64,000 nucleotides of DNA from positions 186,001 to 250,000 of the forward strand of contig JAIELX010000007.1 of the NCBI GenBank assembly GCA_019752635.1, read 5' to 3'. The notes under the pieces are model-generated. The model was not told the DNA's origin and did not search any database. It worked only from the letters and a program-made list of their open reading frames with translations. Source of the DNA: Candidatus Obscuribacterales bacterium. GTDB taxonomy: Bacteria; Cyanobacteriota; Vampirovibrionia; Obscuribacterales; Obscuribacteraceae. Shown piece after piece: positions 1 to 7,299 of this stretch; the first letter of the stretch is position 1; every line of letters begins with the position of its first letter. The translations under genes were made by a program, and so were the position numbers.

Positions 1-43
1 AATTGCGACACCGACTGCGGAAGTGCGTTGTATAGCAGAAATA

Positions 44-86
44 GAAAAAACGCCCCCTCACCGGAGACGAATCTAGTGAGGGTGCG
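44..86 (-). terminator. Rho-independent terminator after the small lipoprotein gene
   Basis: Read on the minus strand, an 11-bp stem (arms 51-61 and 76-86, one mismatch) is closed by a 14-nt loop and followed by six T residues (44-50). It lies 19 bases beyond the lipoprotein stop codon. The same stem and loop recur at 17044-17079 on the plus strand after a decayed copy of the same gene. Confidence 0.88.
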
Positions 87-104
87 CTTTAGGGGGGGGT
101 AAAA

Positions 105-359
105 TTAGTGAGTTTTCTTCTTGTGCTTCGTAGATTTTTTTGGTTCTTCGGGCTTCTTTTCCTCAGCCGCCGCTTCCGCAGACGTGTCTATTGCGTCTGT
201 TGCATCAGGTGTTGTGCCAGCCTCGGTACCGGCAGCGGTAGCGCTTTGATCTGTGGCCGTCCCGTCGCCTGTAGTCGATGATGTCTCAGCTTGTCCGCAG
301 CCGGAAAGCCCCATTACGCTTGCCAAAAGACTGGTAATGATAAGGTTTTTGTTGATCAT
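105..359 (-). CDS. Small secreted lipoprotein with Thr/Ala-rich middle and Lys-rich tail
   Basis: An 84-residue protein with a type II signal peptide: MINK, a hydrophobic segment, then the lipobox LSGC with Cys21. This predicts a lipid-anchored envelope protein. The mature part is Thr/Ala/Asp-rich and unstructured-looking, and ends in a charged tail EEKKPEEPKKSTKHKKKTH. No domain is recognised. The gene is 7 bases downstream of another small secreted-protein gene (367-651) that also has a Lys-rich tail, so they probably share a transcript starting near the tandem repeat at 793-824. A weak ribosome site GGGAG precedes the ATG. A frameshifted copy with the same tail lies at 16826-17027. Function unknown; binding of anionic polymer through the basic tail is speculation. 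Confidence 0.82.
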   Translation of the reverse strand: MINKNLIITSLLASVMGLSGCGQAETSSTTGDGTATDQSATAAGTEAGTTPDATDAIDTSAEAAAEEKKPEEPKKSTKHKKKTH

Positions 360-366
360 TTGCCCC

Positions 367-651
367 TTAACTCCCTTTGTTTTCCGATTTTTTTTCCTTA
401 CGCACGCGACACTTCTTGCTTTCCTTTTTCGGTTTCTCTTTGCTTTCGTCTTTCTTTAAGTCGCTTGCCGCCGGCTCTGGCGCTCTGTCATCTTGTTTGG
501 CAGGCTCCGAAACGGCCGGAGCTTCCGAGCCAGGAGCGCTCTCGACCGGAGCGCTTTTGCTGGGACTTGCCGTCGCTCCATCATCTGCAGTGGCAATGCA
601 ATTGCCTCCAAGCCATAGCATTGATGCTAGAACTGCTGCCAAAAATTTCAT
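367..651 (-). CDS. Small secreted protein with charged Lys/Glu-rich C-terminus
   Basis: A 94-residue protein starting MKFLAAVLASMLWLGGNCIA, a typical Sec signal peptide. The mature part is Ala/Ser/Pro-rich and ends in alternating Lys/Glu (KKDESKEKPKKESKKCRVRKEKKSENKGS region). The start at 651 is chosen because AGGAGG sits 6 bases upstream. The frame is open further upstream, but that extension has no ribosome site and would bury the signal peptide. First gene of a two-gene unit with the lipoprotein at 105-359. The leader of about 145 bases is similar to the leader at 16743-16800. Function unknown. Confidence 0.78.
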   Translation of the reverse strand: MKFLAAVLASMLWLGGNCIATADDGATASPSKSAPVESAPGSEAPAVSEPAKQDDRAPEPAASDLKKDESKEKPKKESKKCRVRKEKKSENKGS

Positions 652-792
652 AAAATCCTCCCTAATTAAGCCTTCGTAGTACTCCAAAGAGCGAGAGATT
701 TCCAGGTTCGAATCAGACAAGCACAAGTTCGTCGTTTTCCAGAAGGAGACGAACGAACTGTTAAACCAGAAAATCTCCCAGTCATATGTTTG

Positions 793-824
793 CACTGTTA
801 ACCTTGCAAAATGCTTGCAAGGCT
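793..824 (-). promoter_or_regulatory. Tandem TTGCAAG operator-like box A
   Basis: On the minus strand two TTGCAAG half-sites (814-820 and 803-809 on the plus coordinates, seen as CTTGCAA) are exactly 11 bases apart, followed by GTTAACAGTGCAAAC. A CATATG, possible -10 element, starts 14 bases after the second half-site. The box overlaps the 3' end of the permease gene and precedes the small secreted-protein unit. Four more copies occur at 3008-3038, 5748-5778, 12445-12477 and 16708-16738. Confidence 0.6.
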
Positions 825-2742
825 AACCCACGATTATTCGCGGGCGGCTATCTGGATCGGCTTCCAGTTTGCGCAGTATTTCTCGCGTGACAGGAGCGGT
901 CTCGCCTTCTCCGAGAAAAATATACTTGAAGACATAGCTTAGCGGATGACCTTCCGTCCACCCGAAGTAAACGTGCGGAATGGTGCCTGTTGTATTTCTC
1001 AAATGCAGCAACAACGCCGCTATTGCATTTGGGATTGCCGGGCTTTCCAATTTCAGTACAAGGAAACGGTCAACCTCGTATCCCGCAACCTCAAGGTATT
1101 CATCGCCAAAATTTGAAGGGTCAGTCAACGCCACTTCAAGAAAGATGAATGTGGCCTCGCTCTCTGTTAGTTTGTGCACTTCCCTCGTTTGCGCTTCTTT
1201 GAGAGCGTAGTCTTCGCTGTCCGGACGATGCGCCAGAAGGTAGATTTGACCATTCCTGGACACCGCCTCCCGCACAAATCTTTCCGCATTGGCATCCATT
1301 CGAACGTCTAAGGTTCGCAACTCGAGCGAGCGTAACGCCCGAGAGACTAGCGAAATAACAAGGATCGAGGCAATGAAGATTGTCGCAATTTGTAGCCCTT
1401 CCGGTTGCTTACTCATGTTCACGATCGAGGTGTATACGAACACGCAGAAGATTGAACCAAACACGATTCTCTTCAACAGGCCTTCTTTCCAGACAGCGAG
1501 CAACACAGCCAGCGCGGCCGACATGAAGAGCACCAAAACTCCGGTAGCGTAGGCTCCGGCCTGTGCATCTACGTCAGCCTTAAACACAATGGTGACTATG
1601 AAGCAAATCATAGTGAAGAATATCACCAAGGGACGTTGCGCCCGCGCCCATTCTGGAGCCATGCCATAGCGGGGCAGATAGCGCGGAACCAAGTTAAGCA
1701 ATCCCGCCATCGCGGAAGCCCCGGCAAACCAGAGAATCAGGATTGTGCTGATGTCATACACAGTGCCAAAAACTTCGCCCAGGTATTCGTGTGCAAGATA
1801 TGACAAGGCGCGGCCATTAGCGGGTCCGCCTTCGTCAAAGTGCTCCGGGGGAATTAGAAGTGTCGTTACGACGGAGCTTGAGAGCAACAGGACAGCCATT
1901 ATCAGAGCGGCTACAACAAGCAACTTCGCCGTGTTCTTGATCCTCCCTGTTGGATGTTGCGGATCTTCGCCATCATCACCTTTTACTAATGGCATCACTG
2001 CTACACCAGTTTCAAATCCAGACATTCCTAGCGCCAGTTTAGGAAAAACTGTCAGAGCGAATCCAAGCATGGCGGGCAAGTGTTGGTATTTGTTGATCAG
2101 CGCTGACTGCCAATTTTGAAGGGTCTCTGGATGTGCAAATATCTCAGCGGCGGTTCGAATGATGACAGCGCCGTTACAGATCAGATAAAACGCGACAAGT
2201 GCTACAGACATACCGATCGCTTCACGGAAACCTTTCAAAAAGACGCCGCCTAGTATTGCCAGAATCAAACAGGTGATGATAGTTCTGCTCTCAGGGAATG
2301 ATGGCACCAGAGGGTTCGCGATAATATGCGCAGTCGCATCAGCAGCCGAAAGAGTAATCGTTATAACCCATGCAGTCGCCGCGAAGCCTAGCAGCACAAG
2401 AACGACCGTTTTACCTCTCCAACCGGCCAGAAGTCGCTCCAACATGACGATGCTTCCTTGTCCATGCGGACTCTCTCTAGCCACACGTGAGTAAAGAGGC
2501 ACTAGTCCAAACAACGTCAAAAAAACCACTATAGATGTAGCTATCGGAGACAGCAGCCCGGCCGCCAAGAATGCAATACCTGGCTGATAGCCAAGAGTGG
2601 AAAAGTAATCAACACCAGTTAGGCACATTACCTTCCACCACGAATCCTGGTGCGGAGGAGCAGACTTGGAGCTCTTACGGATCCCCTCAAAGAACCAGCG
2701 ATGGAAGCGTTTCGAATTTGTTGAGGACTGGAGCTTAGCCAT
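823..2742 (-). CDS. APC-superfamily permease ([13 protein letters not shown] subfamily), possible cation or amino-acid transporter
   Basis: A 639-residue polytopic membrane protein. A cytoplasmic N-terminus of about 30 residues is followed by a [21 protein letters not shown] signature in the first helix, about twelve hydrophobic segments, and a soluble C-terminal part from about residue 470. This is the architecture of an APC-superfamily group distantly related to KUP/KimA potassium importers and often annotated as amino acid transporter. I cannot decide the substrate from sequence. It follows a sensor kinase/regulator pair on the same strand after a 271-base leader that begins with a TTGCAAG box, so control by that pair is a reasonable inference. 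Start ATG at 2742. Confidence 0.8.
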   Translation of the reverse strand: MAKLQSSTNSKRFHRWFFEGIRKSSKSAPPHQDSWWKVMCLTGVDYFSTLGYQPGIAFLAAGLLSPIATSIVVFLTLFGLVPLYSRVARESPHGQGSIVMLERLLAGWRGKTVVLVLLGFAATAWVITITLSAADATAHIIANPLVPSFPESRTIITCLILAILGGVFLKGFREAIGMSVALVAFYLICNGAVIIRTAAEIFAHPETLQNWQSALINKYQHLPAMLGFALTVFPKLALGMSGFETGVAVMPLVKGDDGEDPQHPTGRIKNTAKLLVVAALIMAVLLLSSSVVTTLLIPPEHFDEGGPANGRALSYLAHEYLGEVFGTVYDISTILILWFAGASAMAGLLNLVPRYLPRYGMAPEWARAQRPLVIFFTMICFIVTIVFKADVDAQAGAYATGVLVLFMSAALAVLLAVWKEGLLKRIVFGSIFCVFVYTSIVNMSKQPEGLQIATIFIASILVISLVSRALRSLELRTLDVRMDANAERFVREAVSRNGQIYLLAHRPDSEDYALKEAQTREVHKLTESEATFIFLEVALTDPSNFGDEYLEVAGYEVDRFLVLKLESPAIPNAIAALLLHLRNTTGTIPHVYFGWTEGHPLSYVFKYIFLGEGETAPVTREILRKLEADPDSRPRIIVG

Positions 2743-3013
2743 TTTGCACCTGCCATAGAGTTAGCTCTATCTTTCTTGCCAAGGTTTGTTCATTCGCTGA
2801 GCTAAGTCTCTGCTCCTCACCACCGAGATCTTTCCGCTTAACGCCGGAGCAACGGCAAAAGTTCCGACTGCGCACAAATTGAACTTAGTTTTGCTATGAA
2901 TCGTTGATTGTGTCGGATACGACAGCACCGGGCCAGGTGATTCACGCTTTGGTCCAAATCGAGTCCAGGACAGTTTAACATTACACGGGGAGACACCGCC
3001 AAGGGTTGCACTG
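2743..3013 (-). other. 271-base leader between sensor kinase and permease genes
   Basis: This non-coding-looking stretch precedes the APC permease on the same strand. Its upstream end carries the TTGCAAG box at 3008-3038. An 89-codon open frame (2767-3036) begins inside the box and has no ribosome site or recognisable product, so I do not call it. The length would allow a structured 5' leader. I could not match a known riboswitch consensus by eye. Confidence 0.4.
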
Positions 3014-3038
3014 CTAACCTTGAACAAGGCTTGCAAAG
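3008..3038 (-). promoter_or_regulatory. Tandem TTGCAAG operator-like box B
   Basis: On the minus strand TTGCAAG (3030-3036) is followed 11 bases later by GTTCAAG (3019-3025) and then GTTAGCAGTGCAAC. It overlaps the last codons of the sensor kinase gene and precedes the permease leader. It matches boxes A, C, D and F but has one changed half-site. Confidence 0.5.
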
Positions 3039-4432
3039 CCTGACTCTTGAGAACGAGACGCTATTGGAAATTCGACAATAACGACGGTTCCGGTTCCTCC
3101 GGCTGCAGTCTCGATAGACACACGCGCGTTATGCGCGTTAGCCACTTCTCTGACGATGGATAGTCCAAGTCCGCTGCCATTTCCACCGGTTCCAACTACT
3201 CTGTAGAATCGCTCGAAGACCTTTTCTCGCTCTTCTGCCGGTATTCCCGGGCCTGAGTCAGTAACGCTCAGGACTATGTTGGTGCCCTCGTTACGAACTT
3301 CCACTACTATTCTTCCGCCGCGCGGGGTGTAATGCAGTGCGTTCTCGACAAGATTGACGATCAAATGTCTCAATCCGTCCGTTTCGCAATCTATCGTCGC
3401 TGAGACAGTTGATGCTACGTACGTCAGTTCAAGGTCTTTTAAAATAGCCTGCTCGATTAATTCAGCAACAAGATCAGAAACGAGAAAATTCAGATCAACA
3501 TGGCTCGTTGTTCTTATGACTGCCGCTTCACCACTATCGGTGCGGGCTAGTGCCAATAGCTGCGCTACCATTCTGCTTGCCCTGTCTATGCCTTGATCAA
3601 GCTCATGCACAATCATCTGCAAGTCTTTAACTTCGGTCATCTCACTGCCAATACTTGAATAAGTTTTCAACCCGGCCAGCGGTGTGCGAAGTTGGTGTGC
3701 TGCATTGGCAATGAATCTTTGGTGTGCCTTGATCTCCTCGCGTAACCGAGACAGCAAATGATTCAGCGTCTTTACTAGTGGATACACCTCTTGTGGCGCA
3801 TCTCCATCTGATAAGGCGCGGAGATCTAGCTGTGATCGGTCCGCTATTTGTTGCTGCAACGATCTTAGTGGAGTAAGTATCTTGGTGATGCCGTACCAGA
3901 CAGCAAACAAGCCAACCAGGATTACGAGAAGCTGAGGCGCGGCAATGCTTAGTAGCATCTTTTGCTGAAAACGCGATCTACCGTTTGTAGTTTCCGCAAC
4001 TTGCACTATAACTGTTTGATCTGCTTCATCGACAGAAACCTTTATCTCTGCAACACGAACAGTTTTTTCGGCAATGCGCTCTGAAGCGAATTTTGGAACA
4101 CCAACTTTAAGGTCATCCGATGGTGGCGGCAATCCCGTGTCACCCGATATTCGCTGTCCATTTGAACCTATGACACAGTAATAGAATTTATCGGATTCGT
4201 CGTGCTTAAGTATGGCCAAAGCTGCCGGCGGCAGGTCAACAACTACCTTATCGCCTTTTACTCGAAGCCGTCCGACGACAGAATCGGCGGAGTTGATCAG
4301 GTCCTTGTCGAAAGTCTCACCTGAGATTATTGAGATGAACCAGAAGCTCACAACCGCGCTTGCTATCCACAATCCAAACAGAAATGGAATCAATAGCGTA
4401 AGCAGCTGCTTCCTAATGGATAACCGTTTCAT
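3014..4432 (-). CDS. Sensor histidine kinase, TctE/QseC-like
   Basis: A 472-residue membrane histidine kinase. A transmembrane helix at about 12-35 is followed by a periplasmic 2CSK_N-like sensor region (FDKDLINSADS, then GDTGLPPP), a second helix at about 160-182, a HAMP-like linker, an H-box with the phosphoacceptor in NAAHQLRTP, an N-box NLVENALHYTP, and G-boxes DSGPGIP and GSGLGLSIV. All catalytic motifs are intact. It would phosphorylate the regulator encoded just upstream; the two genes overlap by four bases (ATGA). The signal sensed is unknown. Downstream on the same strand lies an APC permease. Confidence 0.93.
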   Translation of the reverse strand: MKRLSIRKQLLTLLIPFLFGLWIASAVVSFWFISIISGETFDKDLINSADSVVGRLRVKGDKVVVDLPPAALAILKHDESDKFYYCVIGSNGQRISGDTGLPPPSDDLKVGVPKFASERIAEKTVRVAEIKVSVDEADQTVIVQVAETTNGRSRFQQKMLLSIAAPQLLVILVGLFAVWYGITKILTPLRSLQQQIADRSQLDLRALSDGDAPQEVYPLVKTLNHLLSRLREEIKAHQRFIANAAHQLRTPLAGLKTYSSIGSEMTEVKDLQMIVHELDQGIDRASRMVAQLLALARTDSGEAAVIRTTSHVDLNFLVSDLVAELIEQAILKDLELTYVASTVSATIDCETDGLRHLIVNLVENALHYTPRGGRIVVEVRNEGTNIVLSVTDSGPGIPAEEREKVFERFYRVVGTGGNGSGLGLSIVREVANAHNARVSIETAAGGTGTVVIVEFPIASRSQESGFASLVQG

Positions 4433-5100
4433 GCTTTTTGTTCTTCCAAAACATAGCCGAATCCACGAACAGTGGTAATCGCGACCCGAGCTGATTCAAG
4501 TTTCTTTCGCAGTCGATGTACAACAATTTCAACGGCATTCTCGCTGGATTCATCGACCCAGTCGGAAACTTGATCCATTAGCTGCCGTTTGCTAACAACT
4601 CGTCCGGGTCTTGCCATCAGCACTTGGAGCACGGACGCCTCTTTTGGGGTTAAATCAAGCTGCTGGTCATGAAGCGACAGTAACCCGCTGTTCGTGTTTA
4701 AACGTAGGGAACCAAATTCAATTTCAACCTTGTTGCGCCAGTGACTCTTCCGCAGAACGGCCCGCATGCGGGCCTCAAGTTCCCGAAAATCGAATGGCTT
4801 AACAAGGTAGTCGTTGGCTCCAAGATCCAATCCGTGAATCCGATCATCAACGCTGTCTCTCGCTGTGATCACAATGACGGGCAGATCCTCGCCGCGCGCC
4901 CGCAGATTTGCCAATACTTCGGTTCCATTGAGTCCCGGGAGACCAAGGTCAAGTAGCAACAGATCGAATTGACTTGTTGCCAGTGCGGCCTGGGCTTCCG
5001 GTCCGGATCGCGCTACCTCCACCGTGTACCCGCGATGGTTGAGCGCCATCATTAGTCCGGATAGCAAATATTCATCATCTTCAGCCAGCAAGACTTTCAT
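4429..5100 (-). CDS. OmpR-family response regulator, partner of the 3014-4432 kinase
   Basis: A 223-residue two-domain regulator. The receiver domain has the acidic pair EDD near the N-terminus, phosphoacceptor Asp in LLLLDLGLPG, Thr in VITARD and Lys in YLVKPFD. It is followed by a winged-helix DNA-binding domain (LTPKEASVLQVLMARPGRVVSK, ending RGFGYVLEEQ). The start is placed at ATG 5100 with GAGG 11 bases upstream; an in-frame GTG at 5124 is less likely. The kinase gene overlaps its stop by four bases. OmpR/PhoB-type regulators bind direct repeats spaced about 11 bases, which is the geometry of the TTGCAAG boxes nearby. The link to those boxes is inference. Confidence 0.93.
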   Translation of the reverse strand: MKVLLAEDDEYLLSGLMMALNHRGYTVEVARSGPEAQAALATSQFDLLLLDLGLPGLNGTEVLANLRARGEDLPVIVITARDSVDDRIHGLDLGANDYLVKPFDFRELEARMRAVLRKSHWRNKVEIEFGSLRLNTNSGLLSLHDQQLDLTPKEASVLQVLMARPGRVVSKRQLMDQVSDWVDESSENAVEIVVHRLRKKLESARVAITTVRGFGYVLEEQKA

Positions 5101-5179
5101 GACACCTGATTCCTCGACACGCACTCAATCAGCAAGCAATTCGCAAGAATAATGAAATAAAGTCAAGATAGTGCTCCTC

Positions 5180-5203
5180 GGTAACTTGGCAAGGAGGGTT
5201 ACC
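5180..5203 (+). promoter_or_regulatory. Perfect inverted repeat enclosing a Shine-Dalgarno site
   Basis: GGTAAC (5180-5185) and GTTACC (5198-5203) form a perfect 6-bp inverted repeat. The 12-nt interval contains AAGGAGG (5191-5197), the ribosome site for the TTG start at 5205. In RNA this would put the ribosome site in a loop directly before the start codon. It could modulate translation or be an operator at the divergent promoter. Confidence 0.35.
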
Positions 5204-5204
5204 A

Positions 5205-5675
5205 TTGCTGACTTTAGGACCAGATTTTCCAAACTTTAGTAGTGTTCTCTTCATTACTCTATTTGTATTGCCACTAGCTTGCGGGACGCTTGCAAACGGA
5301 CTATTGACTTCAGGTGGTCCGCAACATTTTGAGAAAGGACTTAAGTACTATACTGACAGCAAATTTGCTGAAGCGTTGATGGAGCTAAACCAAGCGATCG
5401 CCATTGATTCCAAAGATTCAGCCTCTTTCCATGCGCGGGGCAATGTCCATTATGAGCTGCACCATTATGCTCAGGCAGTTGAGGATTACAACAAGGCAGT
5501 TGCGCTCGAACCGAACGATGCTTCTGCTTATGGGAATCGCGGCTGGTCGTACCGGCATCTGGGACACGAAGACCTTGCTGTTCGGGACTGGCAGACCTGC
5601 CATCGACTTTTAAAATTGACCGCACCGCTGCCGGAACCGAAACCCTCTAAACCGATCGACGCAAGCAGTCCTTGA
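5205..5675 (+). CDS. Secreted TPR-repeat protein
   Basis: A 156-residue protein with an N-terminal hydrophobic signal segment (FITLFVLPLACGTLANG; possible but imperfect lipobox) followed by about two and a half TPR units: FEKGLKYYTDSKFAEALMEL, ASFHARGNVHYELHHYAQAV and ASAYGNRGWSYRHLGHEDLA. The C-terminal tail is Pro/Lys-rich. The start codon is TTG at 5205, supported by a strong AAGGAGG seven bases upstream. It is divergent from the two-component pair. TPRs bind peptides or partner proteins; the specific role is unknown. Confidence 0.82.
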   Translation: MLTLGPDFPNFSSVLFITLFVLPLACGTLANGLLTSGGPQHFEKGLKYYTDSKFAEALMELNQAIAIDSKDSASFHARGNVHYELHHYAQAVEDYNKAVALEPNDASAYGNRGWSYRHLGHEDLAVRDWQTCHRLLKLTAPLPEPKPSKPIDASSP

Positions 5676-5747
5676 ATCTCCGAATATCTCCCGTGGCTGT
5701 GCCGTAGCCGAAAACCGAGTTTCCAAACTGCTAGCTGTGCGTCGCTC

Positions 5748-5778
5748 TTTGAAAGCCTTTCGCAAGTTTTCAGTGCAA
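5748..5778 (+). promoter_or_regulatory. Tandem TTGCAAG-like operator box F
   Basis: On the plus strand TTGAAAG (5749-5755) and TCGCAAG (5760-5766) are 11 bases apart, followed by TTTTCAGTGCAAC. The box lies about 60 bases before the start of the small basic secreted protein at 5829. That is nearly the same distance as box D before its paralogue at 12401. Confidence 0.5.
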
Positions 5779-5828
5779 CGATCATAGGTATTCAGTTCAT
5801 TGCGTTCAAAGAATGGGGGCTTGTTTCA

Positions 5829-6077
5829 ATGAAATCCATAGAGCGTTCAGTGGCTGTAGTGGCTGTTCTTTTGCTTGTTTTCGTGCTTTCCGGAAAAGCT
5901 ATAGCCGAGAGCGCCGACAGTCAATCGACCAAGAATGTCAATGTTGCTAAATCTAAGAGTCCCAAAAGCGCTTCCAGGCAAGTGCATCACCGGCGATATC
6001 ATCAGCGCAATGCCCATAGAAACAAGGCTGCCAACTACGTACGTTCACCTTCACAAATGACAAATCGCCCACTGTGA
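5829..6077 (+). CDS. Small secreted basic protein (His/Arg-rich tail), paralogue of 12183-12401
   Basis: An 82-residue protein with a Sec signal peptide (MKSIERSVAVVAVLLLVFVLSGKAIA cleavage region). The short mature part has a Lys/Ser-rich stretch and a His/Arg-rich end (HHRRYHQRNAHRNKAANYVR). The end resembles HRRYQRQARKKKTGRYVQ of the protein at 12183-12401, and the bases just before both starts share TTGTTTCAATGAA. Both genes have a TTGCAAG-type tandem box about 60 bases upstream, so they probably belong to one regulon. Function unknown; a basic secreted peptide could bind polyphosphate, nucleic acid or cell wall. Confidence 0.72.
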   Translation: MKSIERSVAVVAVLLLVFVLSGKAIAESADSQSTKNVNVAKSKSPKSASRQVHHRRYHQRNAHRNKAANYVRSPSQMTNRPL

Positions 6078-6126
6078 TGCTCAACCAATTCTCGCCTGCG
6101 CACCAGAGTGGTCCATGTTCCAGCTG

Positions 6127-7011
6127 CTATGAACCTTTGAGAGTGGTCAAAAATGTTTGAACTGCTTCGTCGAAAAGTTTTTGGTCGGCAATGTATGTAT
6201 CATTGTGACTTGAGTTCGGAAGCGGCACAAAAGTGACAGGCGATGCGGCACTAGCGGCCAGCTGTTGACCGTGGCGAAAAGGCACTGTTTTATCAAGCAC
6301 GCCGTGCATGATTAACAAAGGGGGATGGGGTCCCTTTAGTGCGTCCAAATTATTCAAATGAGGTTGATAAAAGGCGATGTTTGGAAAGATCCGAAAAGGA
6401 ACGAATTTTTCCTTCGCAATGTCCGGCAGCGAAAGAAAGCCGGATTGAATGATTAGTCCCGCGGTCCTTCGTTGTGTGGCGATATGTGTGGAAACGGCAC
6501 CACCGATCGACTCACCGTAGAGAACGATCTGGTCCTGCTTGAAGGGCAGATGCGAAACGACATAGTCAAAGGCCCGAAGTCCATCCTGGCAAACGCTGCT
6601 TGGTGTAGGTTCTCCGGGACTTGGCCCGTAGCCCTCATAGTCGTACATGAACACAGAACAATGAGTCTTTAGCAATCGCTCGGCGAGCCTGATTCTGTTA
6701 GACATATTGCCTGCATTACCGTGACTGACCAGTATCAGTTTGGTAGCACCGGGATTCTCAAAGTACCATCCGGTCAATATAGTGCCGCCGGCACTTGCGA
6801 ATGTTAGAGGCTGACAGAATACATCTCCGATCGCCAATGGCTTGAGATCTTCCTGAACTGGATAGAAAACGAACTTGGTGTAGAAAGAGCCGAGCAGAGG
6901 AGGCGACAGAGCGATAAGTAATGAGATGACTACTAAGATTGCGATCTTGCTCACAGTCGCAATGAACTGTAGCAAGGTATTTCGTATCAGAGCGGCATCC
7001 ACGTTCTTCAC
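6127..7011 (-). CDS. Membrane-anchored alpha/beta hydrolase (ABHD/Bem46-like)
   Basis: A 294-residue serine hydrolase. An N-terminal transmembrane anchor (about 15-45) leads into an alpha/beta hydrolase domain with oxyanion region SHGNAGN, the motif YDYEGYG, nucleophile elbow GESIGG, an acidic residue in GVLDKTVP and catalytic His in NSSHND. This is the pattern of the ABHD13/17-Bem46 group, which act as esterases or thioesterases. The substrate cannot be read from sequence. The start is GTG at 7011; a second in-frame GTG four codons later is possible. It is transcribed alone. Confidence 0.85.
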   Translation of the reverse strand: MKNVDAALIRNTLLQFIATVSKIAILVVISLLIALSPPLLGSFYTKFVFYPVQEDLKPLAIGDVFCQPLTFASAGGTILTGWYFENPGATKLILVSHGNAGNMSNRIRLAERLLKTHCSVFMYDYEGYGPSPGEPTPSSVCQDGLRAFDYVVSHLPFKQDQIVLYGESIGGAVSTHIATQRRTAGLIIQSGFLSLPDIAKEKFVPFRIFPNIAFYQPHLNNLDALKGPHPPLLIMHGVLDKTVPFRHGQQLAASAASPVTFVPLPNSSHNDTYIADQKLFDEAVQTFLTTLKGS

Positions 7012-7299
7012 ACGCTTTTTTCACCAAATCATCATTCGCGAAAACCAATTGCAAGAGCGTCGCCTAGACGACGCTCTCACTATAACCGAATCCGAGGCGT
7101 GCCCAACACGCTTTTTGACACACCGCGGGAACTTCCGCATGCGCTTACATCAACTGCACAATGAAGTACGGTAGACGTAACGGAAGTCGGTTTGGAGCGT
7201 GATATTGCAATTATAGAACAGGCACCACAATTCGTAAGTGACCTAGGTCACCGCAAAAGTCACGTATGACAAGGACATTTGACTGCAAGCCACTTCCGA
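7012..7299. other. Intergenic region, no gene seen
   Basis: This 288-base stretch separates two minus-strand genes, the end of an APC permease and the start of the Bem46-like hydrolase. I see no convincing small open frame, hairpin terminator or TTGCAAG box in it. It must contain the hydrolase promoter. Confidence 0.3.

Noticed and set aside
700..720. GTTCGAATC, resembling a tRNA T-loop
   Set aside because: The flanking bases do not form a T-arm stem or acceptor and no anticodon arm is present upstream.
2767..3036. 89-codon open frame upstream of the APC permease
   Set aside because: It starts inside the TTGCAAG box, has no ribosome site, and no recognisable product; it looks like a fortuitous frame in the leader.
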